Of a stretch of DNA of 64,000 nucleotides, positions 44,972 through 53,742 are shown piece after piece. The DNA lies in NCBI RefSeq assembly GCF_015767265.1, contig NZ_JADPIB010000003.1:434001-498000 (forward strand), read 5' to 3'. How positions within the stretch are numbered: the first letter of the stretch is position 1; the number at the start of each line of letters is the position of its first letter. Both the position numbers and the translations under genes were made by a program. The notes under the pieces were generated by a model. It ran no database searches and had not been told where the DNA came from. It was given only the letters and a program-made list of their open reading frames with translations. This DNA is from Aureivirga marina (GTDB lineage: Bacteria; Bacteroidota; Bacteroidia; Flavobacteriales; Flavobacteriaceae).

Positions 44972-46834
44972 CTATTGAATTGCTATATTTCTATTAAATG
45001 AAATTTTCGAATTTGAAACACTTAAAATATAATTTCCTTGCTCATATTCTGAAACTGGAATTGTATGATTGTAAGCTCCAAAAGCATTCTTAATTTCCTT
45101 TTTATAAATTACCTTTCCTAACATATCTGTTAATAGAACTGTATAATTTCCTTCTGCTGAAAAAGAAATATTTAATTCATCAGAAACTGGATTTGGATAC
45201 ATTTTCAAATTAATATCTGCTAATTCATTTTCTCCAACATTTAAAACAGGTTCTAAAGCAATCTTTTTTGAATTTAAAATTGTCCCATCTTCTGAGTCAA
45301 TTAAAACTGCAACAGCATTCATTTTTGTAAAATCTGATCCATTTGGAACAGAATAATTAAAAGTATAAGAAGCTGATTGATTATCTACAATATCTTCAGC
45401 AGCAATAGAATTTTCCATACCATCATAAGTTCCTAAAATTGCTCTAGCAACATGATTGTATGAATTTCCATCATGATCAACCTCATCTTCTGTAATAATT
45501 ACTCCTAATCTAAAATCACCATCATTAATCGTTGCTTTAAAATCTGCTGTAATTTCAATTGCTAAATTGTCTGCTGTCCCATCTGTCTCAACAGAAAGTG
45601 AAGCAGGAACTGTTTCATCAGACAAAACATCATGTCTTTCTACCATATTTTCTTGAGAAGAAAGAATATTTCTATTAATTCTGTCAATATGCATTCCTGT
45701 CTCTAGTAAACCTGAACCTTCTGTATAAGCTTCCACTTCAAAAGGATCCGTAATTGCTTCGTCTTTTGCTTGATGCACTGCAACACCAATAAACGTTTCA
45801 TGGTTATCTTGCATATAATCCAAAGCTGAAGATGGAGAATCTGCTTCTTCCATCCAAACTCCATTCATCGTTTCAAATAAAACATTTTTTGAAGGCTTTT
45901 CACTTACTGTAATAAATTTTGTAGATGCTTCATCATTATCTGCATTTGCATCCGTTTCTCCGTCATTTACACTAATTACTGAAACTGTGATACTTTTATT
46001 AACTAAAGAACTGAAATTTACTTTATCTGCAAATACTTCAGGCTCTGTTGTACTTGTAGTTTCTCCTAAAGCAATTGCCGTTTCTGGAGTAAATGTTTCT
46101 GTGTATTCTACTCCTTCTCCATCAGACCATTTTAATGTATAAGAAGTAATTGCTTCAGAACCGTTATTTGTTACAGCAAAAGCAAGATCATTATCCACAT
46201 TTTGCTCACTATATTTTACCAATCCTAAACCTGCAACAGCTAAATCGAATTGTTCTTGTGTTTGAATTGTTACATTGTCAATCATTAAAGTATAATTCCC
46301 TGCACATTCATAATGTCTAAAAGAAACATATACATCTTGTCCTGCATACGCTGATAAATCAACATAAGCAACATTGATAGAACTATCTTCAATGATTGTT
46401 GTGTATAAAGGAGTTGTTGCAACAATCGCATCAGAATCATTTTCTGTAGAAACATACACTGAAAATTTCTCTGATTGAATATCAGGATTTGCTGTTGCTG
46501 TAAAATAATTAAAACGTAAAACTAATTGATCAGGATTTTCAGATGGAAGCGAAAAAAGTGGTGAAGTAATCATGTTATCTGGATCCAATTCTACATAAGT
46601 TCCATCTTGTGTATAACCTCCAGATAAAGAATAAATAGTTTTGTTTCCTAAAATTCCATTTTCTTGTCCCCAATCATGATGTGTCCATTCATAAGGATCT
46701 GCATCTATATTATGCTGTGTCCAGCTGTCAATATTTTCTCCTTCAAAATCCTCCGTGTAGTGTATTGTTTGGGCGTTACTAACGTTAGCTAAAGCAGATG
46801 CAATAGCAAATAAAAAAGTAATTTTTTTAATCAT
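44972..46834 (-). CDS. T9SS-secreted protein with choice-of-anchor J and Omp28-like domains
   Basis: A 620-residue secreted protein. Signal peptide 1-21 (ending SNAQ). Residues 25-190 look like a choice-of-anchor J domain (YTEDFEGENIDSWTQHN ... VYVSFRHYE ... MIDNVTI). An immunoglobulin-like region follows (200-300), then an Omp28-related thioredoxin-like part (about 310-535; KPSKNVLFETMNGVWMEEAD). A C-terminal T9SS type A sorting domain closes it (MYPNPVSDELNI ... LTDMLGKVI ... YEQGNYILSV). In related proteins a WCxxC motif follows this strand; here both Cys are missing (WMEEA). Surface protein of unknown ligand. Confidence 0.82.
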   Translation of the reverse strand: MIKKITFLFAIASALANVSNAQTIHYTEDFEGENIDSWTQHNIDADPYEWTHHDWGQENGILGNKTIYSLSGGYTQDGTYVELDPDNMITSPLFSLPSENPDQLVLRFNYFTATANPDIQSEKFSVYVSTENDSDAIVATTPLYTTIIEDSSINVAYVDLSAYAGQDVYVSFRHYECAGNYTLMIDNVTIQTQEQFDLAVAGLGLVKYSEQNVDNDLAFAVTNNGSEAITSYTLKWSDGEGVEYTETFTPETAIALGETTSTTEPEVFADKVNFSSLVNKSITVSVISVNDGETDANADNDEASTKFITVSEKPSKNVLFETMNGVWMEEADSPSSALDYMQDNHETFIGVAVHQAKDEAITDPFEVEAYTEGSGLLETGMHIDRINRNILSSQENMVERHDVLSDETVPASLSVETDGTADNLAIEITADFKATINDGDFRLGVIITEDEVDHDGNSYNHVARAILGTYDGMENSIAAEDIVDNQSASYTFNYSVPNGSDFTKMNAVAVLIDSEDGTILNSKKIALEPVLNVGENELADINLKMYPNPVSDELNISFSAEGNYTVLLTDMLGKVIYKKEIKNAFGAYNHTIPVSEYEQGNYILSVSNSKISFNRNIAIQ

Positions 46835-46949
46835 ATTATGTTATTTTTATTATAAGTTTCTAACTAAAATAGAAATTCTTTAATAAATCAACAATTATAT
46901 TATTAAATTTTTACACAATACACATAAGCGTTAAATTTACTTTTTTTCT

Positions 46950-47837
46950 TTAAAAAAAGCGTGGTTCTCTAAATTTCTTATCTAATCCAATTAAATCGAT
47001 TTTATATTGTAATAAAAACTGATTACTTTCATAATCAATTAAAGATTTAGTATCATCAAATCGATGTGCATAATTTAGATAAAATCCATTTAAAACATAG
47101 AACCCTACATTCATAACAATTCCTCGATCATAACGATATGAAATTCCACCCTCAATAATATTTTGATATAAAACACTTCCTGAAATATCAAATGAAAAAT
47201 CTCCTTTTTCTGGCTGTTTTACTAAAAAAGAAGGTTTCAATTTAAAATCATCATATTCAAAAACATATCCACCAATCGCGTAAATTTTAAATTCTTTTTC
47301 AATATTTCTATTCTCATTAGTATCTTGACTAAAACTCGGAACAGAAATTCCAACATAAGCACGATCTGAGAAAAAATAAGCTCCAGCTCCAAAATTGAAC
47401 AAAGCATTATTTTCATTTGCTAAAGCAAAATCATGTGCAAAACCTGTATCTTCAAAATTGATATCATATTCATCAATTCGAACTTTCATTCCTAATGATA
47501 AATTCCACCATTCAGAAACTTTAAAAATGTATGAGAAATTAACATCAAAAGCATTTTCATGAAAAAAGCCACTAAAATCATCGCGAGTATAATTAAAACT
47601 TCCTTCAAAATTCTTCGTTATTGGAATATTTCCATAAATATTTGCTGTATGCACAGTTCCAAGCTCAGAAACTCGTTGATTTTTATAATACGCTCCTACT
47701 CTAATAATTCCTTCTTCATGAATTACATACGCAGGATTTATAATATTCATGTTTGTTGAATATTGAATAAAATCAGGTTCTTGTTGTGCAAATAAACTTG
47801 TAGAAACTAAAAAAAGAAAAATAATTTTTCGCAACAT
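46950..47837 (-). CDS. PorP/SprF family type IX secretion-associated outer membrane protein
   Basis: A 295-residue beta-barrel protein with a signal peptide (1-17, ending LFAQ). The opening EPDFIQYSTNMNIINPAY and the alternating strands afterwards match the PorP/SprF family, which in flavobacteria partner with gliding adhesins or T9SS substrates. The expected large adhesin gene upstream is absent; its neighbours are a glycosyltransferase and T9SS cargo. ATG at 47837. Confidence 0.9.
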   Translation of the reverse strand: MLRKIIFLFLVSTSLFAQQEPDFIQYSTNMNIINPAYVIHEEGIIRVGAYYKNQRVSELGTVHTANIYGNIPITKNFEGSFNYTRDDFSGFFHENAFDVNFSYIFKVSEWWNLSLGMKVRIDEYDINFEDTGFAHDFALANENNALFNFGAGAYFFSDRAYVGISVPSFSQDTNENRNIEKEFKIYAIGGYVFEYDDFKLKPSFLVKQPEKGDFSFDISGSVLYQNIIEGGISYRYDRGIVMNVGFYVLNGFYLNYAHRFDDTKSLIDYESNQFLLQYKIDLIGLDKKFREPRFF

Positions 47838-47883
47838 TTTACATAGATTTTTGATACAATGCGAATGTATTAAAAAATTAATT

Positions 47884-48879
47884 CTATTTCTTTAAAGAAG
47901 TGTATTTTTTCTTCCCCTTTATAAAATAATCTGCAACAATATTTTTTACTTCAAAATAATCTAAAATCTGATTTTCAGAACGTTTTTTATACATTTTACG
48001 CATATTCTTATAAAAACTAAAATGTGCTTTTAGAATACTAAAAAAATGAGAAAACTGAAATTTTAATAAAAATCGAATTCCAGCAATTCCATCTAAAACC
48101 ATTCTTGGAAAAATCACAGGAAACAGCTTTCCTTTTGGTAAGTTTTTTAATAAAGTATAGAGACTATTTCTAAAATTCAAATACGTTTTAAAAGGACTTG
48201 TATTTTCTAGAGTTGCTCCTCCAACGTGATAAACTTTAGAATTCCCAACATATTTCACGTCAAATCCAAGAGAATGAACTCTCCAACATAAATCTATTTC
48301 TTCATAATGTGCAAAGAAATCTGTATCAAATCCTTTTACTTGTTGAAAAACAGAATTACGAATAAAAAGACAAGCTCCAGAAGCCCAAAAAATAGAAGTT
48401 GTATCGTTATATTGATTTGAATCTTTTTCTATTGTATTAAAAATTCTTCCACGACAAAAAGCATAACCATATGTATCTAAAAATCCACCTCCTGCTCCAG
48501 CATATTCAAAATGTGTTTTCCTTTTTTCATCTAAAATTTTTGGTTGAATAATCGCTGTATTTTTCTCTTTTTCAAAAACTTTCACAATTGGTTGCAACCA
48601 ATTTTCAGTAACTTCAATATCTGAATTTACCAAAGCTAAAATATCTTCTTTTACTTCTTGTAAAGCTGCATTATATCCTCCTGCATATCCAGTATTTTCA
48701 GCATTCTGAATAATTTTCACTTCTTTAAATTTCTCTTTTAAAAAAGAAACAGAAGTATCTGTAGAAGCATTATCTGCAACATAAACTGTTGCATTTTCAC
48801 TATATTTTAAAACACTTGGAAGAAATTTTTCTAAAAGCTCTTTTCCATTCCAATTTAGTATTACAATCGCTACCGTCAT
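47884..48879 (-). CDS. Family 2 glycosyltransferase
   Basis: A 331-residue GT-A fold glycosyltransferase: AIVILNWNGKELLEKFLPS, VYVADNASTDTSV, and the metal-binding LALVNSDIEV. SGACLFIRNSVFQ and a DFFAHYEEIDLCWR motif are typical of rhamnosyl/galactosyl GT2 enzymes. It probably acts in cell-surface glycan synthesis in the cytoplasm. It starts 9 bp after the HsdR-N-like gene and ends 46 bp before the PorP/SprF gene on the same strand. Confidence 0.92.
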   Translation of the reverse strand: MTVAIVILNWNGKELLEKFLPSVLKYSENATVYVADNASTDTSVSFLKEKFKEVKIIQNAENTGYAGGYNAALQEVKEDILALVNSDIEVTENWLQPIVKVFEKEKNTAIIQPKILDEKRKTHFEYAGAGGGFLDTYGYAFCRGRIFNTIEKDSNQYNDTTSIFWASGACLFIRNSVFQQVKGFDTDFFAHYEEIDLCWRVHSLGFDVKYVGNSKVYHVGGATLENTSPFKTYLNFRNSLYTLLKNLPKGKLFPVIFPRMVLDGIAGIRFLLKFQFSHFFSILKAHFSFYKNMRKMYKKRSENQILDYFEVKNIVADYFIKGKKKYTSLKK

Positions 48880-48888
48880 AAAGTCTTT

Positions 48889-49344
48889 TTAAGATTTGAA
48901 ATAATCACATTCTGGAAGATCTCTCAAAAATGTATAGGTTTCATTTTCAGTATCCATACTACAAAAATAATGATTGATTCCATTTGTAATCATCAAATAT
49001 TTAGCATTTAACGCCATATTATACCTTGCAATTTGATCAAAAGTTGCTTGTGTAATTTGCACTGTTGGTCTTTTACATTCCACAATAATTTCAGGAGTTG
49101 CATTTGTGTTATAAATCACAATATCCGTTCGCTTTTTTCTTGTATGAAGCTTAAGTTCCTTTTCTACAGCAGTTAAAGAAGCTGGATATTTTTTAAATTG
49201 AATTAAAAACTGCATCACATGTTGACGAACCCATTCCTCTGGTGTTAAAATCACATATTTTTTCCTTACAGAGTCAAAAATGAATTGTTTATTTTCCTTA
49301 CTTTTGATTTTGAATTGGTATGTAGGTAAATTTAATTGCTGCAT
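48889..49344 (-). CDS. Type I restriction HsdR N-terminal-like protein (PD-(D/E)xK fold)
   Basis: A 151-residue protein of the HSDR_N_2 type: PEEWVRQHVMQFLIQFKKYP at the front, then KKRTDIVIYNTNATPEIIVECKRP carrying the D...ExK nuclease motif (Asp, then Glu-Cys-Lys). It is a stand-alone domain, not part of a restriction system. This gene conservatively neighbours holA in flavobacteria. Function unknown. Divergent from holA with a 30-bp gap holding both promoters' downstream ends. Confidence 0.88.
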   Translation of the reverse strand: MQQLNLPTYQFKIKSKENKQFIFDSVRKKYVILTPEEWVRQHVMQFLIQFKKYPASLTAVEKELKLHTRKKRTDIVIYNTNATPEIIVECKRPTVQITQATFDQIARYNMALNAKYLMITNGINHYFCSMDTENETYTFLRDLPECDYFKS

Positions 49345-49374
49345 GGCGCAAAAATGCTAATTATTTTTTGATTT

Positions 49375-50376
49375 ATGAAGGATGTAAACAAAATAGTTTC
49401 GGATATTAAAAATGGAAATACAAAACCTATTTATTTTTTAATGGGAGAAGAACCGTATTACATTGATCGAATCGCCGAATATATTGAAGAAAATGTATTG
49501 TCAGAAGCTGATAAAGGATTTAATCAAATGGTTTTATATGGAAGAGATGTTTCTATTGATGAAATTGTTTCGAATGCAAAGCGTTTTCCGATGATGGCTG
49601 AAAAGCAAGTAATTATTGTCAAAGAAGCTCAAGATTTATCTCGAACAATTGAGCAATTAGTTCCATATACAGAAAATCCGCAAGAATCTACTGTTTTGGT
49701 TTTTTGTTATAAATATAAAAAGCTTGACAAACGTAAAAAACTCTATAAATCAATTGATAAAAAAGGTGTTTTATTTGAAAGTAAACGTTTGTATGAAAAT
49801 CAAGTTCCAGATTGGATTCAAAAAGTTTTGGCTGGAAAAAAATATAAAATCGAGCCAAAAGCTTCAATTATGTTGACAGAGTTTTTGGGAACTGATTTGG
49901 CTAAAATTAATAATGAGCTTCAAAAATTATTAATTATTCTTCCAGAAGGAACGACAATTACAGCAAAACATGTGGAAGATAATATTGGAATTAGTAAGGA
50001 ATTCAACAATTTCGAACTTCGAAAAGCAATTGGAGAACGAAATATTTTAAAAGCAAATCAGATTATTACGCATTTTAGTTTAAATCCGAAAAATCATCCA
50101 CTACAAGTAACAATTTCTTTGTTAAATACTTTTTTTACACAATTACTTTTGGTTCACGGATTATCTGATAAATCCAAACAATCTATTTCGAAAACTTTGG
50201 GTGTAAATATGTTTTTTGTTCCTGAATATTTAATTGCTTTAAAAAATTACCCAATGCGAAAAGTTTCGCAAGTAATTTCTTTCCTACGAGATGCAGATGT
50301 GAAAAGCAAAGGTGTAGAAGCAAACATTTCAAATGAAGATTTATTGAAAGAATTAATTTTTAAGATTATTCATTAG
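49375..50376 (+). CDS. holA: DNA polymerase III delta subunit
   Basis: A 333-residue HolA. N-terminal YFLMGEEPYYIDRIAEYIEENVL, then KQVIIVKEAQDL and VLVFCYKYKKLDKRKKLYK of the AAA-like domain. The lid shows LGTDLAKINNELQKLLI, and the C-terminal collar is helical. It opens the sliding clamp as part of the clamp loader. Complete; the gene is followed by a REP-like hairpin. Confidence 0.94.
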   Translation: MKDVNKIVSDIKNGNTKPIYFLMGEEPYYIDRIAEYIEENVLSEADKGFNQMVLYGRDVSIDEIVSNAKRFPMMAEKQVIIVKEAQDLSRTIEQLVPYTENPQESTVLVFCYKYKKLDKRKKLYKSIDKKGVLFESKRLYENQVPDWIQKVLAGKKYKIEPKASIMLTEFLGTDLAKINNELQKLLIILPEGTTITAKHVEDNIGISKEFNNFELRKAIGERNILKANQIITHFSLNPKNHPLQVTISLLNTFFTQLLLVHGLSDKSKQSISKTLGVNMFFVPEYLIALKNYPMRKVSQVISFLRDADVKSKGVEANISNEDLLKELIFKIIH

Positions 50377-50390
50377 GTTAATGATGCCGC

Positions 50391-50411
50391 TGCCTGAGGC
50401 TCTCGAAGGCA
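50391..50411. repeat. REP-like palindrome (variant copy)
   Basis: Stem TGCCT / AGGCA around the core GAGGCTCTCGA. It resembles the palindrome at 18898-18920 (stem GTGACT / AGTCAC, core GAGGTTCTCGA) with compensated stem changes. The rest of the 290-bp gap to 50669 is AT-rich and shows nothing else I can name. Confidence 0.65.
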
Positions 50412-50669
50412 ATATTTACTAATACCGCATCAAAAACATAACTTAAACGACACTTAGATTTCTTTCTTTGTGTCGTTTTTCTTTTTGGGTGGAATATTTT
50501 TTCTTTGTTTTAAATATTTAAATCTTCTCTTGTTAAAAATTATTGATTCTTTTATATTTGTTTGACTGATTCTATGAAAATCATTTTTCACAAATATATT
50601 ATAGTCTCAGATAAAGTATAAATAACAGGAATACTTGTTATAGCTATGTTACCCAACATTTGAAGAAAA

Positions 50670-51893
50670 ATGACAAAATCACAAGTAAATAAATTAGGAA
50701 AAGCTCTTCGAAAAAAAATTCAAGCAGGAGAAACACCAGAAATTGAATTATTGGAAAAATTGCAAGAATATAGAACATCTTATAAGGAAGACCTTTCTGC
50801 TGTTTTTGAAAAGATATCTAATGTTGCTAAAAATGCAAGAAAAGACAGTATAACTTCATTTAGAATTAAACGAATTGAATCTATATTATCTAAAATTAAA
50901 AGACAACCTACTATGTCTTTAGGTAATATGGGGGATATTGCTGGATGTAGAATATTACTTTATAGCAAAGATTCATTAATAAAAGTAATTAAAAATTTAA
51001 AATTGAATTTTGAAGTTGTTGGAGAAAATGACTACCTAGCAGAGAACAAAGAAGATGGCTACAAAGGTTATCATATTTATATTAAAAGTCCAATAAACCA
51101 GCATAAAATAATTGAAATTCAAGTTAGAACTGTAAAAAGTCATAAATGGGCTTCAATGGTTGAGATTATTGATATACTTTATAATCTAAAAATTAAAGAA
51201 GGTCAACAACATCCTGATTTTGAAAAATTCCATCTTTTACTTGCAAATAATGAAAATTTAAGTTTAGATGAGCAAAAAGAATTAATCAGAATTGATGATA
51301 AATACAATATACACAGCAAGTTAAATGAAGTATTTATAAAAAACCACGTTAAAATAAGAAAAGATTGGTTTGATATAAGTCCGAACAAAAATCCATTCTT
51401 TATTATTGAGGTGGATAAAAATAAATCATCAAATATTTCATCATTCGAATCCTATGAGATAGCAGAAAATGAATATTTTGAAAAGTTTAAAGTTTCTACT
51501 AACTCTAATTTTGTTTTAACTCATATTGAAAAACCCAATTTTAAAAGATTATGTATAGCTTATGCTAGTTATGTGTTAATAAAGCACGATTATTTAAATG
51601 ATTGGAATAGATATACAAGTGACATTCTTGATGATTTAATTAAAAATAATGAATTCGAACAAATTAAATACTTCAAAAACTATACTCAAAAAAACTTAAA
51701 GGAACAACTTCGATTATTAGAAACTGAATTATCTGAAATTTCCAAATACCAAGCTGAAAATATTACAAATTTTGAAGGTTTTGATGAATGGATAAAGGAA
51801 ATTCAAGAAAGAGTATTGTATGTGGCCAAAATTACAATAGAAAGAACAATAGATAAAAAGAAAAAAAATCTATGGAACAAAATATTCGGATAA
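50670..51893 (+). CDS. Stand-alone RelA/SpoT-domain nucleotidyltransferase (407 aa)
   Basis: A 407-residue protein whose residues 55-165 form a RelA/SpoT synthetase domain: SFRIKRIESILSKIKR, MGDIAGCRIL (Asp89, Arg94), DGYKGYHIYI (Tyr134, His135) and IIEIQVRT (Glu149, Arg152). All key synthetase residues look intact. There is no HD hydrolase, TGS or ACT domain. The remaining 240 residues are helical and unlike known RSH regulatory parts. Such forms include small alarmone synthetases and toxic toxSAS enzymes of phage defence. It heads an accessory cluster; no obvious antitoxin is recognised beside it. Confidence 0.82.
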   Translation: MTKSQVNKLGKALRKKIQAGETPEIELLEKLQEYRTSYKEDLSAVFEKISNVAKNARKDSITSFRIKRIESILSKIKRQPTMSLGNMGDIAGCRILLYSKDSLIKVIKNLKLNFEVVGENDYLAENKEDGYKGYHIYIKSPINQHKIIEIQVRTVKSHKWASMVEIIDILYNLKIKEGQQHPDFEKFHLLLANNENLSLDEQKELIRIDDKYNIHSKLNEVFIKNHVKIRKDWFDISPNKNPFFIIEVDKNKSSNISSFESYEIAENEYFEKFKVSTNSNFVLTHIEKPNFKRLCIAYASYVLIKHDYLNDWNRYTSDILDDLIKNNEFEQIKYFKNYTQKNLKEQLRLLETELSEISKYQAENITNFEGFDEWIKEIQERVLYVAKITIERTIDKKKKNLWNKIFG

Positions 51894-52154
51894 AAAAACT
51901 GGTAATAACATATATAAAGAATAAACTAAAAGTTAGTATAATCCAAAAAGCTAATGCTTAAAATAAAACCAATTATTTTTAATATGAAAGTGTAAGGAAA
52001 TTACCTTAAGATTTTATTATTAAAAAAGAAATTGAAGTAGAAACTTCTATATAGTTTAAACATATGGATTCATTTGGAATAAAAATATATGTCTCACTTT
52101 TTGCTACAATCGCAACACAAAAAACGAAACTTACACAAACCGTTAGTAAAAGCT

Positions 52155-52790
52155 ATGACAAACATCGAAAATACAAGAAAGTTTGAAGATTTGTGTGAAG
52201 AATATTCAACTTATATAATTAAATATCGTTCAGAATATTACTATAAATCAATATTTATAATTTGGTACAGAGACATTAGCGAAAACAAAACTGAACACAT
52301 CTTGTCTTATAAAAACGGAGAAATTTTCACTTCCAAAACTTTGACTGAATTAAGGAGAAAAATACAATCTAAAAAAAATAAGTTGATCAAGTCTGAAAAT
52401 GTAAATCAATGGTTAGAAAATACCAAAGAAATGAAAATGGTCGAATCTACCACTTATGATTTAATTTCTGTAATTAATAATTTGAAAGAAAATATTTTAG
52501 ATATTAAAACAATTGAAAGTTTTTCAGATTTTATAAGCTTATTTGATGATTACATAAATCAAGACGAAAAGAATCAACACCTTCAGAAAGATATTGATGA
52601 TGAATTAATAAAAAAAACTTTGGATTATTATTATGAATTTATTTTTTGGCCAAGATTTAATAATAAAGAAAAATTTGAATTATGGAATAGACCAAAATTA
52701 GAAATTGATACAGAAAAATTATTATTAAAATTTCAAGACATTATACTAAAGTTTGAAAATAACATGAAAAAAATCACTAATATAAAATAG
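52155..52790 (+). CDS. Hypothetical protein (211 aa) downstream of the RelA/SpoT gene
   Basis: A protein of about 211 residues, Lys/Glu/Ile-rich and soluble. The N-terminal half has an aromatic alpha/beta segment (EYYYKSIFIIWYRDISENKT ... LSYKNGEIFTSKTLTELRRKI) and the C-terminal half is helical (LLLKFQDIILKFEN). Family not recognised. ATG 52155 (MTNIENTRKF) is preferred; an upstream ATG at 52089 adds a basic, gene-unlike stretch. It follows the RelA/SpoT gene by 260 bp on the same strand and could be its partner or immunity factor, which is only a positional guess. Confidence 0.6.
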   Translation: MTNIENTRKFEDLCEEYSTYIIKYRSEYYYKSIFIIWYRDISENKTEHILSYKNGEIFTSKTLTELRRKIQSKKNKLIKSENVNQWLENTKEMKMVESTTYDLISVINNLKENILDIKTIESFSDFISLFDDYINQDEKNQHLQKDIDDELIKKTLDYYYEFIFWPRFNNKEKFELWNRPKLEIDTEKLLLKFQDIILKFENNMKKITNIK

Positions 52791-52799
52791 TTAAAAAGA

Positions 52800-52916
52800 A
52801 TGTCAAAAAGTATTCATACAACATTTAAAGATTTAAGAGGTGCAACAAAAGAAGAAATCGATAATCAAGTAAATGATACTGACTCCATTCTACATGAATT
52901 AGCTAAAAAAGTATAA
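52800..52916 (+). CDS. Small ORF (38 aa)
   Basis: ATG at 52800, stop at 52914-52916, giving MSKSIHTTFKDLRGATKEEI followed by an acidic helix ending LAKKV. The SIHTTFKDL start resembles short flavobacterial hypothetical proteins that normally continue into a basic tail, so this copy may be shortened. It begins 9 bp after the previous gene, suggesting co-transcription. Confidence 0.45.
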   Translation: MSKSIHTTFKDLRGATKEEIDNQVNDTDSILHELAKKV

Positions 52917-53017
52917 GACAAAATAGAAGATTACAAAAAATGAAAATTGATTAGAATAAAAAGTTTATTCTATTTCTAAAAACTTTCACTTATTTTCTCA
53001 ATCAAATCAATAAAAAA

Positions 53018-53698
53018 ATGATTACAAACTCCAATTTACATTATACAATCATCAAATATATTATTGACAATGGTTTTGCTCCTACGAATAAAACTTTGTC
53101 AAAACTTTTAAATAGTGATAAATCCAATATTGAAAAAGGATTGTATGATTTACAAGAATATCATGGTGTTGTTTTACATCCTAATAAGCCTAAAATTTGG
53201 GTAATTCATCCATTTTCTCTAGCTCCAACAAACTTTTTGGTCACATCAGAAAAAGGAAAATGGTGGGGAAATTGTGCTTGGTGCTCTTTGGGTGTTGCTG
53301 CGCTTTTAAGTGAAGATTTAACCATTACAACAAGTTATGGAGCGCATGGAGAAAAAGTGGAAATTCAAATTAAAGATGGAAAAGTTGTAAATCAAGATTT
53401 ATATATACACTTCCCTATTCCGATGAAAAATGCTTGGGACAATGTGATTTACACTTGTAGCACAATGCTTGTATTTAAAAATGAAAAGCAAATTGATGAT
53501 TGGGTAAAACAACATAATATTCCAAAAGGAGATGTACAACCAATCTCAAAAATTTGGGAGTTTTCGAAAGAATGGTATGGTAATCATCTTGATGAAAATT
53601 GGCAAAAATGGACGATGAAAGAAGCAAAAGAAATGTTTGCAAAATATAATTTAAATCATGAGATTTGGAATTTAGAAGATGAAAAAGGACGATTTTAA
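53018..53698 (+). CDS. Alkylmercury lyase (MerB)-like protein lacking the catalytic Asp
   Basis: A 226-residue protein. The N-terminal 65 residues form a winged-helix-like segment (GFAPTNKTLSKLLNSDKSNIEK). The rest matches the MerB fold: NCAWCSLGVAAL, where Cys89 aligns with MerB Cys96, and IYTCSTMLVF, where Cys147 aligns with Cys159. The Asp99 of MerB is Gly92 here. An extra Cys86 makes a CxxC. Without Asp and without mer genes nearby, organomercury cleavage is doubtful; another thiol or metal chemistry is possible. ATG at 53018. Confidence 0.75.
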   Translation: MITNSNLHYTIIKYIIDNGFAPTNKTLSKLLNSDKSNIEKGLYDLQEYHGVVLHPNKPKIWVIHPFSLAPTNFLVTSEKGKWWGNCAWCSLGVAALLSEDLTITTSYGAHGEKVEIQIKDGKVVNQDLYIHFPIPMKNAWDNVIYTCSTMLVFKNEKQIDDWVKQHNIPKGDVQPISKIWEFSKEWYGNHLDENWQKWTMKEAKEMFAKYNLNHEIWNLEDEKGRF

Positions 53699-53742
53699 TA
53701 TCTTTTGAAAATATATTTATTAATTCAAAAAAAAACAAAACT

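Noticed and set aside
48889-49344. Part of a type I restriction-modification system
   Set aside because: Only a stand-alone HsdR N-terminal-like domain is present; no hsdM, hsdS or helicase genes are nearby, and the gene sits in a core holA neighbourhood.
52089-52154. Longer start of the 211-aa hypothetical, or an integron-type attC site
   Set aside because: The stretch is basic and unlike the rest of the protein. A GTTAGTA-like core is present but no paired inverse core or integrase gene is seen, so no attC is called.
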